DNA of 64,000 bases from JABCYV01 sp035512155 (GTDB lineage: Bacteria; Acidobacteriota; Terriglobia; Terriglobales; Acidobacteriaceae), in NCBI GenBank assembly GCA_035512155.1, contig DATKEN010000092.1:23107-87106 (forward strand), in the 5' to 3' direction. The notes below the pieces were generated by a model. The model was not told the DNA's origin. It did not search any database and was given only the letters and a program-made list of their open reading frames with translations. A program made the translations under genes and the position numbers. Shown one piece after another: positions 1-7,956 of the stretch. Each line of letters starts with the position of its first letter. The stretch's first letter is position 1.

Positions 1-165
1 ATTGCCATTGCGGCACCCATTCTGGTGGCTTACCAGGATTGGCGGACGAAACGCGGGGCACGGCCGGTGATTGGTCCAGGCGGAAAGTCGGTAGAAGGCA
101 AGGGTCCACGGCCTAATGCTACTCGGGCACAGGCAAAGGACTCGAAAGCGGGCGTAACTACTTAG
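1..165 (+). CDS. C-terminal fragment of a membrane protein (partial at window edge)
   Basis: An open frame enters at base 1 and stops at TAG 163-165, giving 54 residues. It begins in a hydrophobic stretch (IAIAAPILVAYQDW), then a basic turn and a hydrophilic, probably disordered tail rich in G, K, P and A. This is the pattern of a last membrane helix followed by a cytoplasmic tail. The body of the gene lies outside the window, so the family cannot be named. It is co-oriented with the TonB cluster but separated from it by about 127 bp containing a promoter-like sequence, so it is probably a separate transcription unit. Confidence 0.6.
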   Translation: MAIAAPILVAYQDWRTKRGARPVIGPGGKSVEGKGPRPNATRAQAKDSKAGVTT

Positions 166-172
166 TTTGCAA

Positions 173-201
173 TTGTTTAACTGCCACTCGGCCGATATAA
201 G
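173..201 (+). promoter_or_regulatory. candidate sigma-70 promoter of the tonB cluster
   Basis: TTGTTT (173-178) and TATAAG (196-201) are separated by exactly 17 bp, in the gap before the TonB gene. This predicts a transcript leader of roughly 85 nt. Match to the consensus is moderate and no start-site data are available. Confidence 0.4.
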
Positions 202-292
202 CTGGAGCCGGCCAACGGTTGCTCAGCTTGGGAACAGTGGAAGCAGGGGCGGTGTCTAAGAGGATGTAGGACTCGTGTAAGAGGAGACGCCT

Positions 293-1036
293 ATGTTTGA
301 AGACAGCCTGATTGAATCCGGTGGCAAGCTGAAGACGAAACGCGGGGCGACGACTGCTCTTTCCTTCGTTTTGCAGGTAATGCTGATCGGAGTGCTGGTA
401 TTGATTCCACTCCTATTTACGGAAGCCCTGCCAAAAACACAGCTGATGACCTTCCTGGTGGCGCCTCCGCCTCCTCCGCCACCACCGCCGCCACCGGCGG
501 CGACTCCGGTCAAGGTGGTCAAGCAAATTCAGACCGATATCATTAACGGCCAACTCCGTACGCCAACCAAGATTCCAGAAAAAGTGCAGATGATCAAAGA
601 AGAAGAGGCTCCACCGCCGATGAATTCCATGGCTGGCGTGGTGGGTGGGGTTCCGGGCGGAGTGCCTGGCGGACAGATGGGAGGAGTGATCGGCGGAATC
701 ATCAATTCGACCCCTATGTCCGTACCCAAGATAGCTACGCCGCAACGCGTACGGGTGTCGCAAGGTGTGACCCAGGGCTTGCTGCTGCGTAAAGTTCAAC
801 CAGCCTACCCGCCCCTGGCGCGACAGGCACGCATCCAAGGAAGTGTGCTGTTGCAGGCTGAGATTAGCAAGGATGGCAGTATTGAAAACCTTCACTTGAT
901 CAGTGGGCATCCTATGCTGGCCCCGGCAGCCATCGAAGCCGTGAAGCAGTGGAAGTACAGGCCCTACATTTTGAACGGTGAACCGGTGGAAGTCGACACC
1001 CAGATTACGGTGATTTTCTCGCTATCCGGAGGCTAA
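293..1036 (+). CDS. tonB: TonB-family energy transducer
   Basis: 247 residues. A short cytoplasmic N-terminus is followed by one membrane helix (about residues 22-43), a run of eleven prolines (about 58-68), a Gly/Pro-rich linker with repeated GGVPGG units, and a C-terminal TonB domain (about 165-245) with the hallmark QPAYPPLARQARIQGSV. TonB spans the periplasm and passes proton-motive energy from ExbB/ExbD to outer-membrane receptors. A GAGGAG ribosome site lies 7-12 nt upstream of the ATG. ExbB and two ExbD genes follow in the same direction, which supports the role. The linker composition is unusually Gly-rich; the substrate receptor is not in the window. Confidence 0.93.
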   Translation: MFEDSLIESGGKLKTKRGATTALSFVLQVMLIGVLVLIPLLFTEALPKTQLMTFLVAPPPPPPPPPPPAATPVKVVKQIQTDIINGQLRTPTKIPEKVQMIKEEEAPPPMNSMAGVVGGVPGGVPGGQMGGVIGGIINSTPMSVPKIATPQRVRVSQGVTQGLLLRKVQPAYPPLARQARIQGSVLLQAEISKDGSIENLHLISGHPMLAPAAIEAVKQWKYRPYILNGEPVEVDTQITVIFSLSGG

Positions 1037-1238
1037 GGGTCTTTGCCTGGTGAAGTGAAGTGGTGAGAGAAGGTTCGTGGCGCGGCTTTCCCCATCCCAC
1101 CTTGTGTAACGGTTCGGGGCGGGGCACGTTGAAGAACCACGGTCGCCCTTTTGCCTAAAGCAGCCGATCGCTCCCTGATTTCTAGGGTTTTACCGCGAGA
1201 CAACGATTCGCGTACAAGTTCTGAGGAGGAAGCAACTC

Positions 1239-1994
1239 ATGTTCGTAGCCAACTTAGCTGTACATACTCTGAGCACTGTATCCACCACGGCCACCTGGTT
1301 GTTGCAGGAACAATCGGTCCAGTGGGATCCACTTTCTCTATGGCGCCAGATGGGCATCATCGCGAAGGCGGTGGTGGTCATTCTGTTCATTATGTCTGGT
1401 TGGTCGATCGGGGTGATGATCGATCGCTGGATGGCCTTTAATGCCGCCCGGAAGCAGTCGCGGGCGTTCGCTCCCGCAGTTGCGGGCGCTCTGCGTGATG
1501 GCAAGATTGACGAGGCTATCAAAGTGGCGGAGCGCAATAAGAAGAGCCATCTGGCCAAGGTTGTGACCGCCGGTCTCATGGAATTTCGCGCTCACCAGGA
1601 AAGCGGTGAGATTCCGGGGGAGACCATAGAGGCTTCCAAGCGCGCCCTGGAGCGCACCGAAGCCATTGTCCATGCCGAGTTGAAGCGCGGGCTGGGCGGT
1701 TTGGCCACCATTGGGTCGACAGCGCCATTCGTGGGACTGTTCGGCACGGTGATGGGCATCCTGAACGCCTTCCGAGAAATCTCAACTCAGAAGGCCACCG
1801 GTTTGGGCGCCGTTGCAGGTGGAATCTCGGAAGCGCTGGTGACCACCGCCATCGGACTATTCGTGGCTATCCCGGCCGTGATGATGTTCAACTATCTGAC
1901 TGGCCGCGTGGAAGCCTTCGACGTGGAGATGGACAACTCCTCGAGCGAATTGATTGATTATTTCCTGAAGCGGCGAGGAATGCGCCGCACCTAA
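1239..1994 (+). CDS. exbB: MotA/TolQ/ExbB proton channel protein
   Basis: 251 residues. A first membrane helix lies near residues 40-60 (GIIAKAVVVILFIMSGWSIG). A cytoplasmic region rich in Lys/Arg follows, then two helices in the C-terminal half carrying the family signature (LATIGSTAPFVGLFGTVMGI and GGISEALVTTAIGLFVAIPA). ExbB forms the pentameric inner-membrane channel that works with ExbD to energise TonB. A GAGGA Shine-Dalgarno lies close before the ATG. About 200 bp separate it from tonB, but order and orientation indicate one functional cluster. TolQ is the alternative name; the adjacent TonB with C-terminal domain favours ExbB. Confidence 0.92.
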   Translation: MFVANLAVHTLSTVSTTATWLLQEQSVQWDPLSLWRQMGIIAKAVVVILFIMSGWSIGVMIDRWMAFNAARKQSRAFAPAVAGALRDGKIDEAIKVAERNKKSHLAKVVTAGLMEFRAHQESGEIPGETIEASKRALERTEAIVHAELKRGLGGLATIGSTAPFVGLFGTVMGILNAFREISTQKATGLGAVAGGISEALVTTAIGLFVAIPAVMMFNYLTGRVEAFDVEMDNSSSELIDYFLKRRGMRRT

Positions 1995-2132
1995 CGGTCC
2001 TTGCTGAAGGATAAGGCTACGGCTATGAGTTAGGGCTGGACGCGGGGAAGCTCCGGCGTCCAGCCTGAAAGCTGTTCGCCAAAGTTCCTTCGCGGACAGC
2101 GATGCAATCTAGCGCTCGAGAGAGGTAAAGGT

Positions 2133-2600
2133 ATGGCACTTGCAAAACGAAATGAGGGAGCGAACGTTAGCTCCGCCATTAACGTCACACCTATGGTGGA
2201 CGTGATGCTGGTGTTGCTGATCATCTTCATGGTCATCACGCCTATGTTGCAGCATGGCCAGAGTGTGGATCTGGTACAAGTAAACAACCCGACGCCCATG
2301 CCTGACGCAGACAAAGAGGACGCGCTGCTGGTGGCTGTCATGCGGGACGGCACAGTTTATTTCGGGAATGACAAGCTTCCGGTAGATCAGTTGACCGGCA
2401 AAGTCAAGGACCGTATCGCCAACAAGCAGGAAAAGATAGTCTACGTCAAGGCCGATGCGCGGGCGAAATTCGGATCTGTGGTCGCAGTGGTGGACAATGT
2501 GCGTGCTGCCGGTGTCGACCAGTTGGGGCTGTTGACTGAGCAGAGAAAGACAGCGACGCCACCAGCAGCGCCGGCGACGACAACACCCAGCGGGCAATAG
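2133..2600 (+). CDS. exbD: biopolymer transporter ExbD/TolR (copy 1)
   Basis: 155 residues. A basic N-terminus and the conserved INVTPMVDVMLVLLIIFMVI stretch form the single N-terminal membrane helix with the proton-carrying Asp. A periplasmic ExbD/TolR domain follows (KIVYVKADARAKFGSVVAVVD, DQLGLLTE). The tail is Ala/Thr/Pro-rich. It works with ExbB to convert proton flow into TonB movement. It is immediately followed by a second, clearly divergent ExbD. An AGAGAGG ribosome site precedes the start. Confidence 0.93.
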   Translation: MALAKRNEGANVSSAINVTPMVDVMLVLLIIFMVITPMLQHGQSVDLVQVNNPTPMPDADKEDALLVAVMRDGTVYFGNDKLPVDQLTGKVKDRIANKQEKIVYVKADARAKFGSVVAVVDNVRAAGVDQLGLLTEQRKTATPPAAPATTTPSGQ

Positions 2601-2633
2601 ACCGCCGGTTCAACGAACTAGAGGAGAAGAGCT

Positions 2634-3077
2634 ATGGGAATGACAGCGGGAAGCGCCAAGGGCGGTCAAAGCGCCGACATGAACGTGACTCCGCTCATTG
2701 ACGTACTGCTGGTGCTGCTCATCATCTTCATGGTGATCACACCGCTAACTCCAAAGGGACTAGACGCGCTGGTGCCCCAGCCGCCACCACCGAACGCCCC
2801 TAAGAACCAGGCGCCCGACCGCACTATCGTAGTGCAATTGATCGATCGCGGCGCAGGGCAAGCTCCGGCTCTTAAGATCAATCAAGAGGACACGACTTGG
2901 GAGAACCTGCAGGGACGCCTCACCGACATCTTCAAAACCCGAGCCGAGAAGGTAATGTTCGTCAAAGGCGATGATAGTATTCCGTTCGCCGACGTGGCCA
3001 ATGTGATTGACATTGCCCATGCGTCAGGTGTCGACAAAGTAGGCCTAATTACCGCCAAGATCGAAGCTGGTGGATAG
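2634..3077 (+). CDS. exbD: biopolymer transporter ExbD/TolR (copy 2)
   Basis: 147 residues, 33 bp after the first ExbD and with its own GAGGAGA ribosome site. It has the same layout: an N-terminal helix with MNVTPLIDVLLVLLIIFMVI and a periplasmic domain ending DKVGLITAKIE. A short Pro-rich segment (QPPPPNAPKN) lies just outside the membrane. Paired, non-identical ExbD proteins probably form heteromeric ExbD dimers in the channel (inference). Outside the membrane motif the two copies are clearly divergent, so this is not a recent duplication. Confidence 0.93.
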   Translation: MGMTAGSAKGGQSADMNVTPLIDVLLVLLIIFMVITPLTPKGLDALVPQPPPPNAPKNQAPDRTIVVQLIDRGAGQAPALKINQEDTTWENLQGRLTDIFKTRAEKVMFVKGDDSIPFADVANVIDIAHASGVDKVGLITAKIEAGG

Positions 3078-3200
3078 ATCTGCAAGTCGGTCGGAAGCTC
3101 TCGGGAAGATCTAACGATTCCGAGGCGCCCGGCGTAAGCCATGTTCGAGACCGACTATTTGCATCCTGAGGATTTCGTGGCAAGGGAGACTTACAACGCA

Positions 3201-4022
3201 ATGAGAAAAAGCGTACAAGTGCTGGCACTGATGGCGGTCGGCCTGGCGTTGTCTTCCGGCGTGGGCTGCAGCAAGTTGCAGGCTCGCGATCAGTTGAACA
3301 AGGGCGTGCAGTCCTACAAAAACGCCAAGTACGAAGAAGCCATCGACCACTTTCAAAAAGCGGTGTCACTGGATCCTGCGCTACTGAACGCTCGTCTGTA
3401 TCTGGCTACGGCCTATGCCCAGCAATACATTCCTGGGGCTGACACCGAAGACAACAATCGCATGGCACAGCAGGCGATCGATGAGTACAAAGCTGTGCTG
3501 GGCCACAATCCGGCGCGCGAGCAAAAGATCAACAGCACTAAGGGTATCGCCTACCTCTATCTACAAATGAAGAAGTTTGAAGACTCCAAGAATTACTATC
3601 GCAAGGCGGTTGACTTGGACCCAAACGATCCCGAGTCATACTATTCGGTCGCGGTAATTGACTGGACCCAAGCCTACCAGCCACGCATGGAAGAGCGTTC
3701 CAAGCTAGGCCTGAAGCCGGAAGAGCCTCTCAAGGACAAAAAAGTCTGCGCCATGCTCCGGGACAAGAATTCGGATGTGATCAAAGACGGCATCGGGATG
3801 ATCGACAGAGCCTTGCAATTGCGGCCGGATTACGATGACGCCATGGCGTACATGAACTTGCTCTATCGCGAGCGTGCTGACGTCCAGTGTGACGATCCTG
3901 CCGCTCGAGCAGCAGATTTGAAGACCGCCGACCAGTGGGTGGACAAGACCATGGCAGTTAAGAAGATCAAGGCCGAAAAGCAACCAGGAGCCCAAGGCAT
4001 TACTTTGGACCAACCGAAATAG
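3201..4022 (+). CDS. TPR-repeat lipoprotein
   Basis: 273 residues from the ATG at 3201, chosen because an AAGGGAGA site lies 11 nt upstream and a lipoprotein signal follows (MRKSVQVLALMAVGLALSSG, Cys about 23). An in-frame ATG at 3141 would hide the signal peptide. The mature part contains TPR units (YEEAIDHFQKAVSLDPALLN and FEDSKNYYRKAVDLDPNDPE) and a third degenerate one (GIMIDRALQLRPDYDDAM). Such proteins act as scaffolds at the membrane. It follows the second ExbD in the same direction, and likely serves the TonB complex or the envelope (inference). Confidence 0.85.
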   Translation: MRKSVQVLALMAVGLALSSGVGCSKLQARDQLNKGVQSYKNAKYEEAIDHFQKAVSLDPALLNARLYLATAYAQQYIPGADTEDNNRMAQQAIDEYKAVLGHNPAREQKINSTKGIAYLYLQMKKFEDSKNYYRKAVDLDPNDPESYYSVAVIDWTQAYQPRMEERSKLGLKPEEPLKDKKVCAMLRDKNSDVIKDGIGMIDRALQLRPDYDDAMAYMNLLYRERADVQCDDPAARAADLKTADQWVDKTMAVKKIKAEKQPGAQGITLDQPK

Positions 4023-4026
4023 GATT

Positions 4027-4051
4027 GCCCCGGTGGGATCAACCCCGGGGC
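4027..4051. terminator. GC-rich hairpin between convergent genes
   Basis: GCCCCGG (4027-4033) pairs perfectly with CCGGGGC (4045-4051) around an 11-nt loop, just after the TPR lipoprotein and before the convergent membrane protein. There is no T-tract, so termination is inferred from position only. Confidence 0.35.
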
Positions 4052-4129
4052 CAAGGTCCGCCAGATCTGCGCGGTTTTCCCCTTCTGGCCTCCTCATCCT
4101 CTCCCAGACCCTTTCTGGAGTACACACCC

Positions 4130-5749
4130 TTATTTCACTGGGGTTGAGGTTGCGCCGGTCGGGTTGTTGATTGCACTCAGCGTCAGTTGGCAGAGGAAGA
4201 TGTTTTGCCCGAAGCCCTGTGGACTGGCACAACCGTACTGGACAAATTCGGCACGCAGTTCAGGCTCCCGGTCGACAAGAAAGCCAGCTTGAAACAACCA
4301 GGGCTTGGTCCCGGGTGGAAGCCCGTATCTTTTTTGGGCGTTTTGCATTTGGGAAGGGAAAGTCTCTGCTCTCAACAACCACTGACGAGGGTCGAGGACT
4401 ATGATTCGATCCTCGCCGCAGCGCGATTCCTCACTTGAAATCAGGCAGTGACAGAAGTAGTAGCTAAGCAGAAGGCTTCCTTCGCCATCCGTAAGGATCA
4501 AAGAAGCTTTAGGAACGGAACGCCTCAGGTACTCCGTCGCTTGCTCCATAAACGCCCTTCTCTGGTTTTGCGGCCGCATGTAAGCTCCAGCGGGCGTGAC
4601 GGAGAAATTGCAGATAGCAAGCATTATCCCGATGACGACTGCCTTCTGCGATCTGCGCGAAGTTTTCCAGTGGCTCAGGGCGACCGCCACTCCAGACATC
4701 GCAAAGCCAGCCAGAAACGAATTGTGACGTGTGCCTCCAAGCGGATAGAGTCCAGCGAGGGCCGCGCCGCAGTTGATCGTCAACGGCAAAACCAGTAATA
4801 AACCAAGCTGACGCGAGGATGGGCGGCCGGAATCTCGGGCCGGCCCTTTGTCTGCGAGCAAGAAACCGATCCCAGCGATGTATACCAATAGTCCCAAGAC
4901 GCCGACGGCTCCCTGGCTGAACATGTAATGGAAGAGACGGATGTTTGCCTTCAAAATGAATGGGACAACTCTGTCCTGGCCGGCGTGAAAAACGGCGCCG
5001 CGGAGATAGGTATCGGCTAGCGCCTGGGACATTCCTCGCGCCCTCATTTTAAGGACGTGGCTCTTCAGCAAGAAACCCACCAAGCCCAACGCGCCTAACT
5101 GGATCACTCCCCATATACCAATCAACAGGGCTTGAGTTCCTGCGGACCGGAAGCGGACAAGCGCATAGATCCCAATCGTAAGCGCGAATATCAACGCTGA
5201 GTAGTGCGTAAGCAGAGCGAGATAAAGCGCCAGCGCAGAGAGCAAAACCATGAGCGAAGATCTTTCTCCGATGGCGCGATCAAGAAAATACAAACTGCAT
5301 GCCATGAAGAAAAGCAAGAGCGAATATTGACGAATCTCAGCGGACAAGTACATCAGGGCTGGAGAGAACAGCAGCAGACTTAGGCCAATGAGCGCCGTCG
5401 CATGGTCGGTTACTCGTTCGAGCCAGAGAAACATTATCCAGCAAAAAGCCGTACCGGCGAGCACGGACGGCAATCGCAAAATAAACTCTGAGGTACCAAA
5501 TAGACTCCAGTAGTGGAGCAGTACGATCAGTAGAGGAGGATGGGCGGTAAGGAGGGTCGCCTGGTAAGTGAGCGCAAGCGATGGCTGCACAGAAAGCAGG
5601 TAATGCAAGGCCTCGTCGGGATTGAGAAAAACCGAATAGGCCCACGCCAAACGGGCCACTAAACCCAGAGCCAGCAAGCTCAATGGGAGCCAGCTGGCGT
5701 GAAGCCACGTTCGCATTTCCAGGGTCGCAGGAGCCTGCGAAGGTGGCAT
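4130..5749 (-). CDS. GT39/ArnT-like polytopic glycosyltransferase
   Basis: 539 residues from ATG 5749; ATGs at 5803 and 5716 are alternatives. A TATGAT -10-like hexamer 23 nt upstream of 5749 favours this start. The protein has about ten hydrophobic segments. After the first helix it carries FLNPDEALHY, which matches the acidic motif in the first periplasmic loop of the PMT/ArnT superfamily that binds metal and lipid-linked donor. A soluble-looking C-terminal region with several cysteines (YYFCHCL) follows. These enzymes transfer sugars from polyprenyl-phosphate donors to lipid or protein. The acceptor cannot be predicted. It is convergent with the TPR gene and divergent from the biotin carboxylase. 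Confidence 0.75.
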   Translation of the reverse strand: MPPSQAPATLEMRTWLHASWLPLSLLALGLVARLAWAYSVFLNPDEALHYLLSVQPSLALTYQATLLTAHPPLLIVLLHYWSLFGTSEFILRLPSVLAGTAFCWIMFLWLERVTDHATALIGLSLLLFSPALMYLSAEIRQYSLLLFFMACSLYFLDRAIGERSSLMVLLSALALYLALLTHYSALIFALTIGIYALVRFRSAGTQALLIGIWGVIQLGALGLVGFLLKSHVLKMRARGMSQALADTYLRGAVFHAGQDRVVPFILKANIRLFHYMFSQGAVGVLGLLVYIAGIGFLLADKGPARDSGRPSSRQLGLLLVLPLTINCGAALAGLYPLGGTRHNSFLAGFAMSGVAVALSHWKTSRRSQKAVVIGIMLAICNFSVTPAGAYMRPQNQRRAFMEQATEYLRRSVPKASLILTDGEGSLLLSYYFCHCLISSEESRCGEDRIIVLDPRQWLLRAETFPSQMQNAQKRYGLPPGTKPWLFQAGFLVDREPELRAEFVQYGCASPQGFGQNIFLCQLTLSAINNPTGATSTPVK

Positions 5750-5850
5750 GAGTTCCCGTCTAAAGGAAACGTAATCATACCCTGCACCTAGGGAGGATGC
5801 CATCTGCTGAGTTCGGTGCGACTCGTCGCATCTAGTTACTCAATCTTCTG

Positions 5851-5856
5851 TAAAAT
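5851..5856 (+). promoter_or_regulatory. -10-like TAAAAT before accC
   Basis: CTGTAAAAT (5848-5856) lies 34 nt before the accC start. The same nine bases occur before uvrD (21906-21914). No good -35 is visible. It is offered as a -10 candidate only. Confidence 0.3.
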
Positions 5857-5890
5857 TGAACGGGTTTTTGCTCGAGCCGCTGTTAAAACA

Positions 5891-7426
5891 ATGTTCAAGA
5901 AAATCCTTGTTGCTAACCGCGGAGAGATTGCGGTGCGGGTGATCCGCGCTTGCCGTGAGATGGAGATCACTTCGGTTGCAGTGTACTCGGACGCTGACCG
6001 GGCAGCGCTGCATGTTCGTATGGCTGACGAAGCCTATTCTATCGGGCAGTCGGCGGCGTCAGAATCCTACCTGAACGTTCCGAAAATCCTGGATGTTGCG
6101 CGGCGCAGTGGTGCCGAAGCCATCCACCCAGGTTACGGCTTCCTTTCCGAGAACGCGAGATTTGCCCAGGCCGCGGCCGACGCGAGTGTGAAATTTATTG
6201 GACCAACTCCCGCCGCGATGGAGATGATGGGCTCGAAGACGCGAGCCCGGCAGCAGATAGAAAAGAAGGGCATCCCGTTGGTGCCTGGGACTTCTCGCGG
6301 CTTGGGATCATTCCAGGAAGCGGAGGAGGCCGCGGCGAAGATCGGGTATCCCGTGATGCTGAAGGCAGCGGCCGGTGGCGGTGGCAAGGGGATGCGCCTG
6401 GTACACGATCGGAAAGAACTCAGACCTGCCCTGGAAGCCGCTCAGAGTGAGGCGCAGCGGGCCTTTGGAGACAGCGAGATTTATCTCGAAAAGGCAATCG
6501 TCAACCCTCGGCACATCGAGATGCAGGTGCTTGCCGACGAGCACGGCAACACGGTGTATCTGGGCGAACGGGAATGCTCCATTCAACGACGGCATCAAAA
6601 GGTGCTGGAAGAATCACCTTCCCCAATCGTGGATGAGAAAATGCGGCGGAGCATGGGCGAAGTCGCTGTCCGCGTGGCTCAGGCGGCCAGCTACACCAAT
6701 GCGGGCACGGTCGAGTTCCTGGTGGATCAGGACAAAACTTTCTATTTCCTGGAGATGAACACACGGCTCCAGGTGGAGCATCCTGTGACCGAGTTGATCA
6801 CAGGGCTGGATCTGGTGCAGCTGCAGATTTGCATTGCGTCGGGAGAAAAGTTGCCATTCGAGCAGAAAGACGTGAGCCTCCGCGGGCACTCGATTGAATG
6901 CCGCATCTATGCTGAGGATCCAGATAATAATTATTTTCCCAGCCCGGGCAGAATCACCGCGCTGTTGGAGCCTTCCGGGCCGGGAATCCGGTTAGACAGC
7001 GGCATCTACGAAGGCTGGACGGTGCCCAATGAATACGATCCCCTGCTGGCCAAGCTGATTGCCTATGGGGAGGACCGTCCTCAGGTAATCTCGCGACTAC
7101 TGCAGGCGCTGAGCGAGTACTTTGTGGGCGGCATCAAGAGCAATATTGTGCTCTTCCGTCGCATTCTAAGTGATCCGGATTTTCGGGCGGGCAGGCTCGA
7201 CACCAGTTATCTTGACCGTCTTCTAAAGTCCCCGTCGGCCCAAGCGAAGTTTGCTGAAGCAAAGCATGCAGACGCAAACATCGCCACAATTGCGGCTGGT
7301 GTGTTTAAAATCCTGGACTCAACTTCGATCGTGAGAGGCGCGGACGCGCTCTCCACAAATGGATCAAGCGGTGGACCGGGCACTTCGAACTGGAGGAAGA
7401 CGGCTCGGATCGAAGCCCTGCAATGA
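5891..7426 (+). CDS. accC: biotin carboxylase subunit of an acyl-CoA carboxylase
   Basis: 511 residues. The ATG at 5891 is chosen because the family's MFKKILVANRGEIAVR starts there; the 25 upstream codons are not conserved in type. It shows the N-terminal biotin carboxylase fold (HPGYGFLSEN), the ATP-grasp glycine-rich loop (AAAGGGGKGMRL), the catalytic EMNTRLQVEHPVTE and a C-terminal biotin carboxylase domain. It carboxylates biotin on the carrier protein using ATP and bicarbonate. It is about 60 residues longer than typical AccC because of a C-terminal tail. Its stop overlaps the BCCP start (ATGA), so the two are translationally coupled. No carboxyltransferase is nearby. Confidence 0.93.
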   Translation: MFKKILVANRGEIAVRVIRACREMEITSVAVYSDADRAALHVRMADEAYSIGQSAASESYLNVPKILDVARRSGAEAIHPGYGFLSENARFAQAAADASVKFIGPTPAAMEMMGSKTRARQQIEKKGIPLVPGTSRGLGSFQEAEEAAAKIGYPVMLKAAAGGGGKGMRLVHDRKELRPALEAAQSEAQRAFGDSEIYLEKAIVNPRHIEMQVLADEHGNTVYLGERECSIQRRHQKVLEESPSPIVDEKMRRSMGEVAVRVAQAASYTNAGTVEFLVDQDKTFYFLEMNTRLQVEHPVTELITGLDLVQLQICIASGEKLPFEQKDVSLRGHSIECRIYAEDPDNNYFPSPGRITALLEPSGPGIRLDSGIYEGWTVPNEYDPLLAKLIAYGEDRPQVISRLLQALSEYFVGGIKSNIVLFRRILSDPDFRAGRLDTSYLDRLLKSPSAQAKFAEAKHADANIATIAAGVFKILDSTSIVRGADALSTNGSSGGPGTSNWRKTARIEALQ

Positions 7427-7920
7427 CTTGTGACTTCACTATCGATGGGAAGAACTTTCGGCTGGAGCTGGAGTGTACAGAAGCCGGCTGGCATTGCGTC
7501 CTGGATGGCCAACAGCGTCAGCTAGACGCCGTTCTTGCGCGCTCCGACCTACTCTCTTTGCTGATCGAAGGAAAGTCCTATGAGATCAAACGCGAGCGCA
7601 CCAGAACCGAAACATATTTGTGGGTCAGAGGCTCGCGATACAAGGTCGAATTGCAAGATCCTCGTTCCTTTCGCAGACCCAAGCGTGGCGCCAGTGGCCA
7701 GGACGGTCGCAGGGAGCTAGTGGCGACCATGCCTGGCAAAGTTGTTCGTGTGCTGGTTCCTGAGAAGGGAGAGATTAAGGCCGGACAAGGCGTTTTAGTT
7801 GTAGAAGCTATGAAAATGCAGAACGAGGTCAAGTCGCCAAAAGATGGGACGGTTGAGAAAATCGTCGCCGGTGAAGGAACGAACGTGAATGCGGGAGACG
7901 TGTTGGCGATTATAGAGTGA
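7423..7920 (+). CDS. biotin carboxyl carrier protein
   Basis: 165 residues. The C-terminal biotinyl domain (about 98-165) contains EAMKMQNEV with the biotinylated Lys at position 131, flanked by the symmetrical MPGKVVRV and GDVLAIIE strands. The N-terminal 90 residues are a beta-rich domain ending in a basic linker (RSFRRPKRG). This arrangement resembles the BT-like linker plus BCCP end of propionyl/methylcrotonyl-CoA carboxylase alpha chains split off as a separate gene. It overlaps accC by 4 bp. The substrate depends on a carboxyltransferase encoded elsewhere. Confidence 0.9.
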   Translation: MTCDFTIDGKNFRLELECTEAGWHCVLDGQQRQLDAVLARSDLLSLLIEGKSYEIKRERTRTETYLWVRGSRYKVELQDPRSFRRPKRGASGQDGRRELVATMPGKVVRVLVPEKGEIKAGQGVLVVEAMKMQNEVKSPKDGTVEKIVAGEGTNVNAGDVLAIIE

Positions 7921-7956
7921 GGTGGAGGTTCTAGAGACGCTCTTCTGCTCGATCAT

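Noticed and set aside
460..500. Proline codon repeat as a microsatellite
   Set aside because: It encodes the TonB Pro-rich arm and uses mixed codons.
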